A stretch of 31,010 nucleotides of DNA from a virus. The position numbers and the translations under genes are program-made. The stretch covers positions 1-31,010 of IMG/VR virus record IMGVR_UViG_3300049732_000210; one strand, 5' to 3'. The notes beneath the pieces were generated by a model. It worked only from the letters and a program-made list of their open reading frames with translations, was not told the DNA's origin and did not search any database. Shown piece after piece: positions 16,765 through 23,187 of this stretch (position 1 is the first letter of the stretch; every line of letters starts with the position of its first letter).

Positions 16765-17672
16765 TGGGCGGCAGCGCGTTGATCCTGGGTGTGACCGGGC
16801 AGGACGGGTCCTACCTGGCTGAGCATCTCACCGCATTGGGCTGGCGGGTGTGGGGGATGGTCCGCGGCCAGCCCGAGGCTCACCCCCGCCACGACTGGCT
16901 ACGTAGCCTCCTGCCCGATTTGCAACTCGTGGGTGGGGATCTGCTCGATGCCGGGTCGTTGCGGGAGGCGATCCGCGGCCAAGGCTTCGAGGTGATCTAC
17001 AACCTGGCGGCGGTGTCCAGCCCCGGGCAGGCGTGGCAACAGCCTGTTCTCACCGGTGAAGTAACTGGGCTGGGGGTCACCCGGCTGTTGGATGTGGTGC
17101 GTAATCTGCGCCCCTGGGTGCGGGTGGTGCAGGCTGGGTCGATCGCCACCCACGGCCCGTACGGGGCGGCGAAAACGTACGCCCGCGCGGTCTGTGAGGA
17201 CTACCGGCAGCGGGGCATGCTGGTCTCCACCGTCCTGTTCGGTGGGCACCACTCACCGCGCCGTTCACCGGCGTACTTCTCCCGGAAGGTCACCAAAGCG
17301 GTGGCGGAGATCGCCGCCGGGCGGCGGGACGATTTGTGGTTGGGGTCGTTGGTCCGATCGCAGGACTGGGGGTGGGCGGACAACTTCGTCACCGCCCTAC
17401 CAGAGATCGCCGCGATGGAACCCGGCGAGTACACGGTGTCTACCGGTGAGCCGCGCACCTGCCAGGAATGGGTTGAGGCGGCTTTTACTGCGGCGGATCT
17501 GGACTGGCGTGAGCACGTCCGGTTGGACAAGCGGGCCGGCAACGTCACCGACGTGCCCCTACTGAGCGCTGCCCCGGATGAGCGGCTGATCTGGCGACCC
17601 AGGCGGGACTTCACCGAACTCGTCTCGAGCATGGTCGAGGCGGACCTGACCCGGGTGGGGGTGCGGGCGTGA
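16764..17672 (+). CDS. NAD(P)-dependent sugar dehydratase/epimerase, GDP-mannose 4,6-dehydratase-like but altered
   Basis: This 302-residue short-chain dehydrogenase/reductase overlaps the previous stop by one base. The N-terminal nucleotide motif is GVTGQDGSYLAE (Gly9, Gly12, Gly15). The active-site Tyr133 and Lys137 lie in PYGAAKTYA. Strong matches to GDP-mannose 4,6-dehydratase are HHSPRR (162-167), the RKVTKAV helix and QDWGWADNFV (200-209). However, the protein is shorter than typical GMD. Where the family carries a Thr-Ser-Glu element and a loop of about 17 residues before the Tyr, this protein has only GSIATHG then PYG. The catalytic glutamate therefore appears to be missing. It may be an epimerase, a reductase or an inactive partner rather than a standard dehydratase. 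Confidence 0.8.
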   Translation: MGGSALILGVTGQDGSYLAEHLTALGWRVWGMVRGQPEAHPRHDWLRSLLPDLQLVGGDLLDAGSLREAIRGQGFEVIYNLAAVSSPGQAWQQPVLTGEVTGLGVTRLLDVVRNLRPWVRVVQAGSIATHGPYGAAKTYARAVCEDYRQRGMLVSTVLFGGHHSPRRSPAYFSRKVTKAVAEIAAGRRDDLWLGSLVRSQDWGWADNFVTALPEIAAMEPGEYTVSTGEPRTCQEWVEAAFTAADLDWREHVRLDKRAGNVTDVPLLSAAPDERLIWRPRRDFTELVSSMVEADLTRVGVRA

Positions 17673-18307
17673 CCGAGCAGCCACTGGTCAGCATCGTCAC
17701 GCCCACCATCCCCGACAGGTTGACGTTGCTGCGCCGGTGTTCCACCTCTGTCAAGGAGCTCGACTGGCCCAGAGTCCAGCACGTGATCGTGTCCGACCGG
17801 AACCGGCAAATCGCGGCTCAGCACGCCTACGAGACATGGCCGGGCGGATGCCGCCAACTTGTCATCGTGGAGATCAACGAGTCGTGGCGCAACCCCACCA
17901 GCCTGGCCAGTGTCGGCGCGGTCCCGTTCCAGGTCGGTTCGCTGCTCGCGCTTGGGGAGTTCGTCGGGTACTGCGGTGACGACGACGAGCTGCTACCCGA
18001 CCACATCAGCCGCCACGTCACGGCGATGCGTCAGGCTGAGGCGCACTTCTCCATCAGCGCGGTGGAGTTCCGCATCGGTGGTGACCCGTGGCGGGTCATC
18101 GGCCCCAGCTTCGACCACGGGAACTTGGACGCGATCGGGATCATGTGCCACAAGGACGCCCTCGCCGTAGCCACGTGGACGGCGAACGGGGAAGACGCCG
18201 CCGACTACCGCCTCGTCCGGGACTGGCTAGCCGCTGGGTTGCGCGGGGTGCTGGTTGACGGTGGGCCGACGGCGATCCACCACGACGGGTGGGCGGCTCG
18301 GCAATGA
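17669..18307 (+). CDS. GT-A type glycosyltransferase (family 2-like)
   Basis: This 212-residue protein has a GTG start overlapping the previous stop (GTGA). The N-terminus SIVTPTIPDRLTLLRRC is the classic family 2 opening, and VIVSDRNRQIAAQ follows the second strand. The metal site is GYCGDDDELLPDH with Asp104-Asp106. Near the end the sequence has NGEDAADYRLVRDWLAAG, resembling the ED catalytic segment of family 2. It is a soluble enzyme, probably adding one sugar in the cassette's glycan. The donor and acceptor cannot be read from sequence. It is short for the family but complete by its motifs. Confidence 0.8.
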   Translation: MTEQPLVSIVTPTIPDRLTLLRRCSTSVKELDWPRVQHVIVSDRNRQIAAQHAYETWPGGCRQLVIVEINESWRNPTSLASVGAVPFQVGSLLALGEFVGYCGDDDELLPDHISRHVTAMRQAEAHFSISAVEFRIGGDPWRVIGPSFDHGNLDAIGIMCHKDALAVATWTANGEDAADYRLVRDWLAAGLRGVLVDGGPTAIHHDGWAARQ

Positions 18308-18951
18308 CCGTCTGCGTGGTGATCACCCGGGATCGGGTCAGCTACACCCGGGCCTGCGTCGCCTCGCTCGAGCAGCACGGGTTGGACATCCACCTGGTTG
18401 ACCACGGGTCGACCTGGCCCAGCATGTTGGACTACCTCAACGAAACCCCCTACCCGGTGCACTACCTCGACGAACGTCCACCGCGGGCGTTGTGGGACTG
18501 GGACGGGTTGCGTGATGTGGTGGGTTCATTCCCCTACCTGGTGACCGACCCGGACGTGGTGATCGACCCGGACTGCCCCGCCGACTGGTTGCAGGTAGCC
18601 GCCGACGAACTGGCTCCCGGGGGTGTGGCGAAAGTCGGGCTGGGATTACGCGTCGATGACCTGCCCGACACGGCGCTCACCTTGGCGGTGCGGGAATGGG
18701 AGGCCCCGTTCTCGCTGGCCCTCACCGCGTCGGGTCGGGCGTACCGGGCCCCGGTGGATACCACCCTCGCGCTTCACCCGCCGCTGTACCTTCAGCCGAA
18801 GTTCAGGCTGGGCCCGGCGGCACGTCTCGCACCGCCGTATCTGATCCGGCATCTGCCCTGGTACGGGGATCTGGATCCGGATGAGACGGCGCACTACCGG
18901 GGGCGGGCGATCCCCGGCTCATCCCACTGGATCAACGGAGGCTGGCCGTGA
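18304..18951 (+). CDS. GT-A-like glycosyltransferase
   Basis: The ATG at 18304 overlaps the previous stop (ATGA); an in-frame GTG at 18289 was not preferred. The product is 215 residues. The opening strand MTVCVVITRDRVSYTRAC and the second LDIHLVDHGSTW fit a family 2-like GT-A fold. A candidate metal-binding stretch is LVTDPDVVIDPDCPADW (about 80-96), of the Asp-x-Asp type. The remainder (VKLGLRV-like region at 123-130, then REWEAPFSLA) is less typical, so the assignment is weaker than for the neighbouring genes. The conserved overlaps indicate it is co-translated with the other cassette genes. Confidence 0.7.
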   Translation: MTVCVVITRDRVSYTRACVASLEQHGLDIHLVDHGSTWPSMLDYLNETPYPVHYLDERPPRALWDWDGLRDVVGSFPYLVTDPDVVIDPDCPADWLQVAADELAPGGVAKVGLGLRVDDLPDTALTLAVREWEAPFSLALTASGRAYRAPVDTTLALHPPLYLQPKFRLGPAARLAPPYLIRHLPWYGDLDPDETAHYRGRAIPGSSHWINGGWP

Positions 18952-19619
18952 CCGTCTCGGTGATCATCGCGGCGCATCCGGCGCGAGCCCGTAACGGGAT
19001 GCTCGCCGAGGCCACCATGAGCGTGTGCAGCCAAACCCAACCACCCGACGCCTTGCACGTCATCATTGATCATGACGGGTTGGGCGCACCTGCCACCCGG
19101 CAACGCGCCCTCGACCATGTGGACACGGAGTGGGTGGCGTTCCTCGACAGTGACGACGTGTTCATGCCCCGTCATTTGGAGCTGCTCACCGCCCACGCCG
19201 TGAAAACCGGGGCCGACTACGTGTACTCCTGGTTCCGGATCATCCAACAATTCGGCAACGGCGCCCGCAAGGAGATCATGTGGACGCCGGAGGACGGGGA
19301 CGGGGTGTTCCCCCCCGGGCATTATTTGAACGAGTTCGACCCGAACGACCCGATCGAAACGACCATCACGGTCCTGGTGCGCACCGAGTTGGCGAAGCAG
19401 GTCGGGTTCCGACCGTTGGACCGGGGGCAGATCAACACGGGTGAGGACCGGGCGTTCACCCTTGACTGTTTGGCGGCGGGGGCGAAGATTGTGCACCTGC
19501 GCCGGTTCACCTGGTGGTGGCGGCACCATTGGTTGCCCGGTGGGGGGAAGGGCAACACCAGCGGTCACGCCAACCAAGGCGACGCGGAAGGATCCGCGGT
19601 CCGCGCGGGTGATGCCTGA
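18948..19619 (+). CDS. GT-A type glycosyltransferase (family 2)
   Basis: This 223-residue enzyme has a GTG start overlapping the previous stop (GTGA). The first strand TVSVIIAAHPARARNGML and a following helix with EATMSVCSQTQPP are standard for family 2. The metal motif is VAFLDSDDVFMPRHLE (Asp67 to Asp70). GEDRAFTLDCLAAGAKIVHL in the second half matches the ED catalytic region. A basic Trp-rich tail (WWWRHHW) follows. It lacks a membrane segment. It precedes the disrupted GT-B gene and is the last intact glycosyltransferase of the cassette. Confidence 0.85.
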   Translation: MTVSVIIAAHPARARNGMLAEATMSVCSQTQPPDALHVIIDHDGLGAPATRQRALDHVDTEWVAFLDSDDVFMPRHLELLTAHAVKTGADYVYSWFRIIQQFGNGARKEIMWTPEDGDGVFPPGHYLNEFDPNDPIETTITVLVRTELAKQVGFRPLDRGQINTGEDRAFTLDCLAAGAKIVHLRRFTWWWRHHWLPGGGKGNTSGHANQGDAEGSAVRAGDA

Positions 19620-19621
19620 TC

Positions 19622-19666
19622 ATGGTCATCTACGTTTACCCCGCGGACGCATTTGGCTGTGGTTGA
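19622..19666 (+). pseudogene. Displaced 5' end of the last glycosyltransferase gene, in another frame
   Basis: An ATG at 19622, two bases after the previous stop, encodes MVIYVYPADAFGCG and then a stop at 19664-19666. This peptide is what I would expect at the N-terminus of the following glycosyltransferase. The rest of that gene is read in the +1-shifted frame from about 19665. See the finding on the 7-base insertion. Confidence 0.6.
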
Positions 19667-20708
19667 GGGCCACTACAGGCTGATTTGGCCGGGGCTGGTC
19701 CTCGCCTCCCAAGGCCACGATGTGCGGGTCATCGCCCCCGGCTCCCGGGAAGGCATCGCTGGGGACATCAACAAGCAGACCGGTCAGATTGTTGACCTGC
19801 GGGTGCCCCCTGATGCGGACGCGATCGTGGTGCAGCGGATCACTCTGCGGCACATGGCCGACGGGTTAGCTTTGCTGCGGGAGCGGCAGCCGCATATCGC
19901 GGTGATCGTCGACATGGATGATGACCTGCGCACGATCAATCCGAACAACCCGGCGTTCCGGGCGTTGCACACCAAGTACGGGCATGCGGTGCACACCGGT
20001 GAGAACGCGATGCGGGCCTGTTTGGGTGCCACCCTGGTCACCGTGTCCACCCCCGCCCTACTGAAGGTGTACGCCCCGCACGGGCGGGGGGTGGTCATGT
20101 ACAACCGGGTCCCCAAGGGGTACCTGGACGTGCCGCACGTGGACTCCACGGTCATGTCCTGGCCAGGGTCGATCCACTCCCACCCGGATGACCTGCATCA
20201 GGTTGGCCCCGCCGTGGCGCGTCTGATCCAAGCCGGGCACCAGTATGTGGCCACCGGGTCACCGGTGGGGATCAAAGACGCCCTCGCCCTGCCGGAGCAT
20301 CCCGACAGTTGCGGGGATGTGGACTTCGACAAGTGGCCCTGGGCCGTAGCGAGGATCGGGGTGGGGTTGGCCCCGTTGGCGGACACCGTGTTCAACGCCG
20401 CCAAGTCCTGGTTGAAACCGTTGGAGCTATCCGCGATGGGGGTGCCGTGGGTCGCCTCACCTAGGGCGGAGTATGTGCGGCTGCACCGGGACCACAAGGT
20501 GGGGTTGTTGGCGAAAGACCGGGGTGCCTGGTTCCAACGGCTACGCGCCCTGGTCACCGACGAAGCGTTGCGACTCGAACAGTCGCAGGCCGGCCGCGCG
20601 GCGGCGGCGGCGAACACGGTGGAGGAACACGCGTGGCGGTGGTTGGAAGCTTGGCAGGGCGCGGTGATGATAGCCAGGCGGGGAGCGCCCGCGTTGCGGC
20701 TACGATGA
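19653..20708 (+). CDS. GT-B type glycosyltransferase, 5' end disrupted
   Basis: The frame from TTG 19653 encodes 351 residues and ends at 20708. The start is a default; GTG 19659 is equally possible, and the true N-terminus is probably encoded at 19622 in another frame. Recognisable parts are HYRLIWPGLVL, VDMDDDLRTINPNN, TVSTPALLKVY, and the donor domain around FNAAKSWLKPLELSAMGVP. These match the paralogue at 14492-15490 block by block. It would transfer sugar in the cytoplasm to the same kind of acceptor as its paralogue. The C-terminal end (about residue 300 onward) is Ala/Arg-rich helix. If the disruption is real, the enzyme would lack its first beta strand and may be impaired. Confidence 0.7.
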   Translation: MAVVEGHYRLIWPGLVLASQGHDVRVIAPGSREGIAGDINKQTGQIVDLRVPPDADAIVVQRITLRHMADGLALLRERQPHIAVIVDMDDDLRTINPNNPAFRALHTKYGHAVHTGENAMRACLGATLVTVSTPALLKVYAPHGRGVVMYNRVPKGYLDVPHVDSTVMSWPGSIHSHPDDLHQVGPAVARLIQAGHQYVATGSPVGIKDALALPEHPDSCGDVDFDKWPWAVARIGVGLAPLADTVFNAAKSWLKPLELSAMGVPWVASPRAEYVRLHRDHKVGLLAKDRGAWFQRLRALVTDEALRLEQSQAGRAAAAANTVEEHAWRWLEAWQGAVMIARRGAPALRLR

Positions 20709-20740
20709 TGACCACAGCGGCTTAGGGCGAGGAGTGGCAT

Positions 20741-21526
20741 ATGGTCACCGCTGACCATCCAGACATTCCCTTCGTCGAGGCCAAAACCGCTGACGGTGGT
20801 CCCGCCTACACCCGCGGCCGCCCGGACGGGCCGCCGATCTGGGTAGTGATCCACGACATGGAGTTCCCGGAACGCCTCGACGCGGCTGAGTGGACCGCCC
20901 ACTACTTCAGCGGCCCAGCCAGCGCCGCTGGTCGTTCCGTGAGTTCGCACTACACCGCTGACGCCGACTCGATCGTCCAATGTGTCCGTCTCGCCGATAC
21001 CGCTTGGACGGTGGGTAATCGGCCCGGCAACTACCGGGGGATCAACTGGGAGCTGGCCGGCTACGCCAGCCAAACCCGCCAGCAATGGTTGGATACGTTC
21101 AGCTTGGCCATGCTCACCCGCATCGCGGAGATCATTCGCCGGGACATGGGCACCTACTCGATCCCCGCCCGGACGTTAAGCGACGCGCAGGTCAAAGCAT
21201 TCACATCGGGGATAACCTCCCACTGGCAGCTTGGGCGGGTCTTCGGGGGTACCGACCACACCGACCCGGGTCCCAATTTCCCGTGGGACGTTCTGCTCGA
21301 CCTGTTGACAGGAGACGATGACGTGGCGATCAGCGAGAACGACTTCAACGCCCTGATCTGGCGGGTGAAAGCAATCCTGGACAACACGGCCACCGTCACG
21401 GGTGGGCCAACCAAGGGTGAGAAGAATCAACTCCACGACGCAGTTGCCGACGAGAAGGTCCGGGTCATCGTCCGCGAGGAACTGGACAAGACCGAAGGCA
21501 AGACCAAGCTCGGCCTCGCCCCGTGA
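20741..21526 (+). CDS. Endolysin: N-acetylmuramoyl-L-alanine amidase (Amidase_2/PGRP type)
   Basis: This 261-residue protein has an ATG start behind GAGGAG. It cuts the amide bond between N-acetylmuramic acid and the stem peptide during host lysis. The catalytic fold covers residues about 1-185: IWVVIHDME with His38 as probable zinc ligand, VSSHYTAD at 68-74, INWELAGYA with Glu104, then ITSHWQLG (His161) and HTDPGPNFPW with Asp175. By comparison with AmpD-type amidases the likely zinc ligands are His38, His161 and Asp175. Residues about 186-261 are charged and helical, with no recognised cell-wall binding domain. There is no signal peptide, so it needs a holin; one lies directly downstream with a GTGA overlap. 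Confidence 0.9.
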   Translation: MVTADHPDIPFVEAKTADGGPAYTRGRPDGPPIWVVIHDMEFPERLDAAEWTAHYFSGPASAAGRSVSSHYTADADSIVQCVRLADTAWTVGNRPGNYRGINWELAGYASQTRQQWLDTFSLAMLTRIAEIIRRDMGTYSIPARTLSDAQVKAFTSGITSHWQLGRVFGGTDHTDPGPNFPWDVLLDLLTGDDDVAISENDFNALIWRVKAILDNTATVTGGPTKGEKNQLHDAVADEKVRVIVREELDKTEGKTKLGLAP

Positions 21527-21825
21527 ACCTGACCTGGAAAGCGGTGGTGCTCGTCACCACCGTCGTCGCCGGGGTGGTGGTACTCGCCCTGTTCGAGAAA
21601 GACACCACCGCCTACATCGGGCTGGCCATCGCGATCCTGCTCGGTGTGGGTGTGATCCACCAGCAGGGGGAAATCAAGAACGCCACCAACGGCATACAGG
21701 AACGGCTGCTGAAACTCATGGAAAGCATGACGGAGCGGCTCGCCGCTCAGCAGCCCCCCGCGTTGCCACCTAGTGACGCCACAGTCATTGAAGGCACCAG
21801 CACCGACCGGGGCACGACCACCTGA
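21523..21825 (+). CDS. Holin-like small membrane protein
   Basis: This 100-residue protein has a GTG start overlapping the endolysin stop (GTGA). Two hydrophobic segments are visible: residues about 5-24 (WKAVVLVTTVVAGVVVLALF) and about 30-46 (IGLAIAILLGVGVIHQQ). They are joined by a short loop with EKDTTAY. The cytoplasmic-looking tail is helical and charged, then Pro/Thr-rich. Size, two membrane helices and position beside the endolysin make it the best holin candidate. Holins form timed membrane lesions so that the endolysin reaches the wall. A regulatory function cannot be excluded. Confidence 0.75.
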   Translation: MNLTWKAVVLVTTVVAGVVVLALFEKDTTAYIGLAIAILLGVGVIHQQGEIKNATNGIQERLLKLMESMTERLAAQQPPALPPSDATVIEGTSTDRGTTT

Positions 21826-21838
21826 AAGGATCGGCGTC

Positions 21839-21988
21839 ATGGCCACGCTGCTCGAGTCGCTGGCCGCGATTCGCGACACCCCACTGGACGAAATCGTCGT
21901 AGCGGACGCCGAGGCCATCGTCGCTGAGGTGCTGCGCCAAGACGAGGACGACGAGGTGGACGTGGCCCGCTTCGGCTCGATCATCTGA
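21839..21988 (+). CDS. Small acidic protein after the lysis genes
   Basis: This 49-residue protein starts at ATG 21839, eight bases after GAAAGGA. It is acidic and helical (DTPLDEIVVADAEAIVAEVL, then DEDDEVDVARFG). It follows the holin candidate by 13 bases and is the last gene of the rightward late block, before a strong hairpin. No family is recognised. It has the same codon bias as its neighbours. Confidence 0.6.
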   Translation: MATLLESLAAIRDTPLDEIVVADAEAIVAEVLRQDEDDEVDVARFGSII

Positions 21989-22032
21989 GAGGACAGGCAA
22001 TGGGCGACGGCTGAGCTTCCCCCCCTCCTAAC

Positions 22033-22095
22033 ACGACACGCCCGACCCTCTCTCCCCGGCTTGGTCGCCACGGGGAAGGGGGTCGGGCGTGTCGT
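22033..22095. terminator. Long hairpin, probable terminator of the late operon
   Basis: A perfect 16-bp inverted repeat pairs 22033-22048 with 22080-22095. Inside the loop a further 6-bp pairing joins TCCCCG at 22053 with CGGGGA at 22071. It lies 45 bases after the last late gene. The U-tract is poor (GTCGTTGTC), so termination could be of the actinobacterial U-poor hairpin type. The repeat is symmetric, so it may act on both strands. Confidence 0.7.
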
Positions 22096-22124
22096 TGTCG
22101 CCCTAGGGTGATGACAAGCCGCGC

Positions 22125-22148
22125 GTCCTCGGCCTAGGCCCCGGGGAC
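22125..22148. other. Hairpin with an 8-base loop
   Basis: GTCCTCGG at 22125-22132 pairs with CCGGGGAC at 22141-22148, including one G-T pair. The loop is the palindrome CCTAGGCC. The role is unknown. Confidence 0.45.
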
Positions 22149-22180
22149 GAGTGGCAGGGTCTAGATCATGTAGGATTGAC

Positions 22181-22250
22181 TGGACCGGACGGGACTCGAA
22201 CCCGCTAGGGGAGAACTTCCAAGGGACTCCTGGCGCCAACGCCCCGGCCC
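22181..22250 (-). tRNA. tRNA-like element 1 (aberrant anticodon arm)
   Basis: Read on the minus strand from 22250, this 70-base element has a 7-bp acceptor stem (GGGCCGG with CCGGTCC, one G-U pair) and discriminator A. Its T arm has GCGGG, loop TTCGAGT and CCCGT. A compact D arm GGCG-TTGG-CGCC is visible. CCA is not encoded. The middle is abnormal: forcing a 7-base anticodon loop (CTTGGAA, anticodon TGG for Pro) leaves two mismatches in the stem. The natural pairing is GGAG with CTCC around a 13-base loop. It may be a divergent phage tRNA, a decayed tRNA, an attachment-site relic or a tRNA-like RNA. Confidence 0.5.
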
Positions 22251-22295
22251 GGTACGGATGGCCTCACCGTGCTGACCCACGGCAAGGCTTGGACA

Positions 22296-22355
22296 GGCCC
22301 TCTCGCGCGCCCCGGTCAGTCGGCCGCTAAAGGCGAGAGGGCCGTCTATTTCTCC
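22296..22355 (+). terminator. Hairpin with T-rich flank
   Basis: GGCCCTCTCGC at 22296-22306 pairs perfectly with GCGAGAGGGCC at 22333-22343, with a 26-base loop. On the plus strand it is followed by GTCTATTTCTCC, a modest T-rich stretch. This orientation suggests a second rightward terminator behind the late block. Confidence 0.6.
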
Positions 22356-22382
22356 TCATCACCATGCCTCGGTTTGTGGTTA

Positions 22383-22505
22383 TTAGGCTGCTGAACCAGA
22401 CGAGCCGGACTGCTCGTACTCGTTCAGCACGTCTACGACCTTGAAGAAGAACTCGCGCTCGTTTCCCTTCAGGGCTAGCGGGTTCACGTCCACCGTCAAG
22501 GTCAT
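22383..22505 (-). CDS. Small hypothetical protein or remnant C-terminus (minus strand)
   Basis: The minus-strand ATG at 22505 gives 40 residues: MTLTVDVNPLALKGNEREFF, then a helix ending with VVDVLNEYEQSG. There is no clear ribosome site before the ATG. The frame is open upstream to 22718, and its preceding residues (VRLSSGGV) together with the strand-then-helix pattern look like the C-terminal end of a longer actinobacterial protein. It could therefore be the remainder of a broken gene. Confidence 0.35.
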   Translation of the reverse strand: MTLTVDVNPLALKGNEREFFFKVVDVLNEYEQSGSSGSAA

Positions 22506-22882
22506 GACGCCGCCAGAGCTTAGGCGCACAGTTTGGCTATGAACGGTCCTGGCTGGCTGTACGCGAAGCGGGTTTACGGGCGGTCTCGCGCTTCCCGCAG
22601 ACGCGGCGCGCTTGCGCGTCAATACGGGAACAGGCTTCGCCCTGGTGCGTCCACGACTCCAGCGTTCCGCGGCCGGATGACCCACGTACCGGAACAGTCC
22701 CGCAAACTGATGAGCCATCCGGGGGCGCTGACTTTCTGGTTCAAGATCAGCGAAAGCTGCCCCAATGTCTTCGTCGGTAGCGGTTTCAAGATCGAGCTTG
22801 GCGCACTGGACGTGAGAGTGGTGGTTCCACTATCATTTTGATAGTTGACCGCTTGGCGGCCGCCATTGACCGGCGGCACATT
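22506..22882. other. Interval without a supported gene
   Basis: Open frames overlap here on both strands (plus 22677-22841 and minus 22619-22879) with similar codon bias, and neither has a good ribosome site, so I could not choose. The notable site is the palindrome at 22830-22844. The word TTGACCG occurs twice shortly after it, at 22845 and 22866. Confidence 0.4.
22830..22844. promoter_or_regulatory. Operator-like palindrome
   Basis: CTATCA-TTT-TGATAG is a perfect 6-bp inverted repeat with a 3-base spacer in an AT-rich island within otherwise GC-rich DNA. TTGACC follows directly at 22845. It may be a repressor-binding site. No matching -10 element was found at proper spacing. Confidence 0.35.
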
Positions 22883-22916
22883 AACCCCGGAGAGCCCTAC
22901 GGCTCCCGGGGTTTGA
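22883..22916. terminator. Strong hairpin terminator
   Basis: AACCCCGG, one bulged A and GAGCC pair with GGCTCCCGGGGTT across a 4-base loop (CTAC), giving 13 pairs with one bulge. It is followed by TTTG on the plus strand and by AA-rich sequence on the other side. It can insulate the next rightward genes from transcription on either side. Confidence 0.65.
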
Positions 22917-22935
22917 TGTTCCTATGATGGGCTGT

Positions 22936-23187
22936 ATGGGGCGACGCCAGCACGAGCCAGCCGAATCGGATCGGGTCTCGCTTGCGCCATTGGACCCAGA
23001 GGAAGCCTTGAAGGCGCTCCTTCGGGTTGATCCCGCCTCAGAGCCAGCTAGCGCGATGCGCGACGTGCGAACGGGGCATGCAGGCAACGTGAGATCCTCG
23101 CGAGTCGTTACCAAGCCCTTGATGGGTGCCCTCGTAAGATCTGGCCGTGGAGGACCTGGAGCACCTAGCCGTGGCCAGTCAGGTTGA
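22936..23187 (+). CDS. Small hypothetical protein of actinobacterial type
   Basis: The start is placed at ATG 22936, giving 83 residues; in-frame ATGs at 22924 and 22927 would add four or three residues. The recognisable core is VSLAPLDPEEALKALLRVDP, near residues 15-34. I recall this in many short actinobacterial and actinophage proteins of unknown function. After it the sequence is Ser/Arg/Gly-rich. The last 41 bases overlap the start of the next gene in another frame. The ribosome site is weak. It follows a strong terminator, so it probably has its own promoter, which I could not identify. Confidence 0.6.
   Translation: MGRRQHEPAESDRVSLAPLDPEEALKALLRVDPASEPASAMRDVRTGHAGNVRSSRVVTKPLMGALVRSGRGGPGAPSRGQSG

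Larger units (their letters stand above)
21989..22382. other. Gene-free structured interval after the late operon
   Basis: No convincing gene lies in these 394 bases. In order there is a 16-bp hairpin (22033-22095), an 8-bp hairpin (22125-22148), a tRNA-like element on the minus strand (22181-22250) and an 11-bp hairpin with T-rich flank (22296-22343). The density of structures suggests a transcription-end region, a non-coding RNA, or both. Confidence 0.7.

Noticed and set aside
22125-22148. Possible attachment-site core near the tRNA-like element
   Set aside because: A palindrome and tRNA 3'-end-like sequence are suggestive, but without an integrase or a second copy in the window attP cannot be supported.
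22619-22879. Minus-strand 86-codon frame
   Set aside because: It competes with a plus-strand frame over 22677-22841 with equal codon bias. Neither has a ribosome site or known motif, so no call is made.
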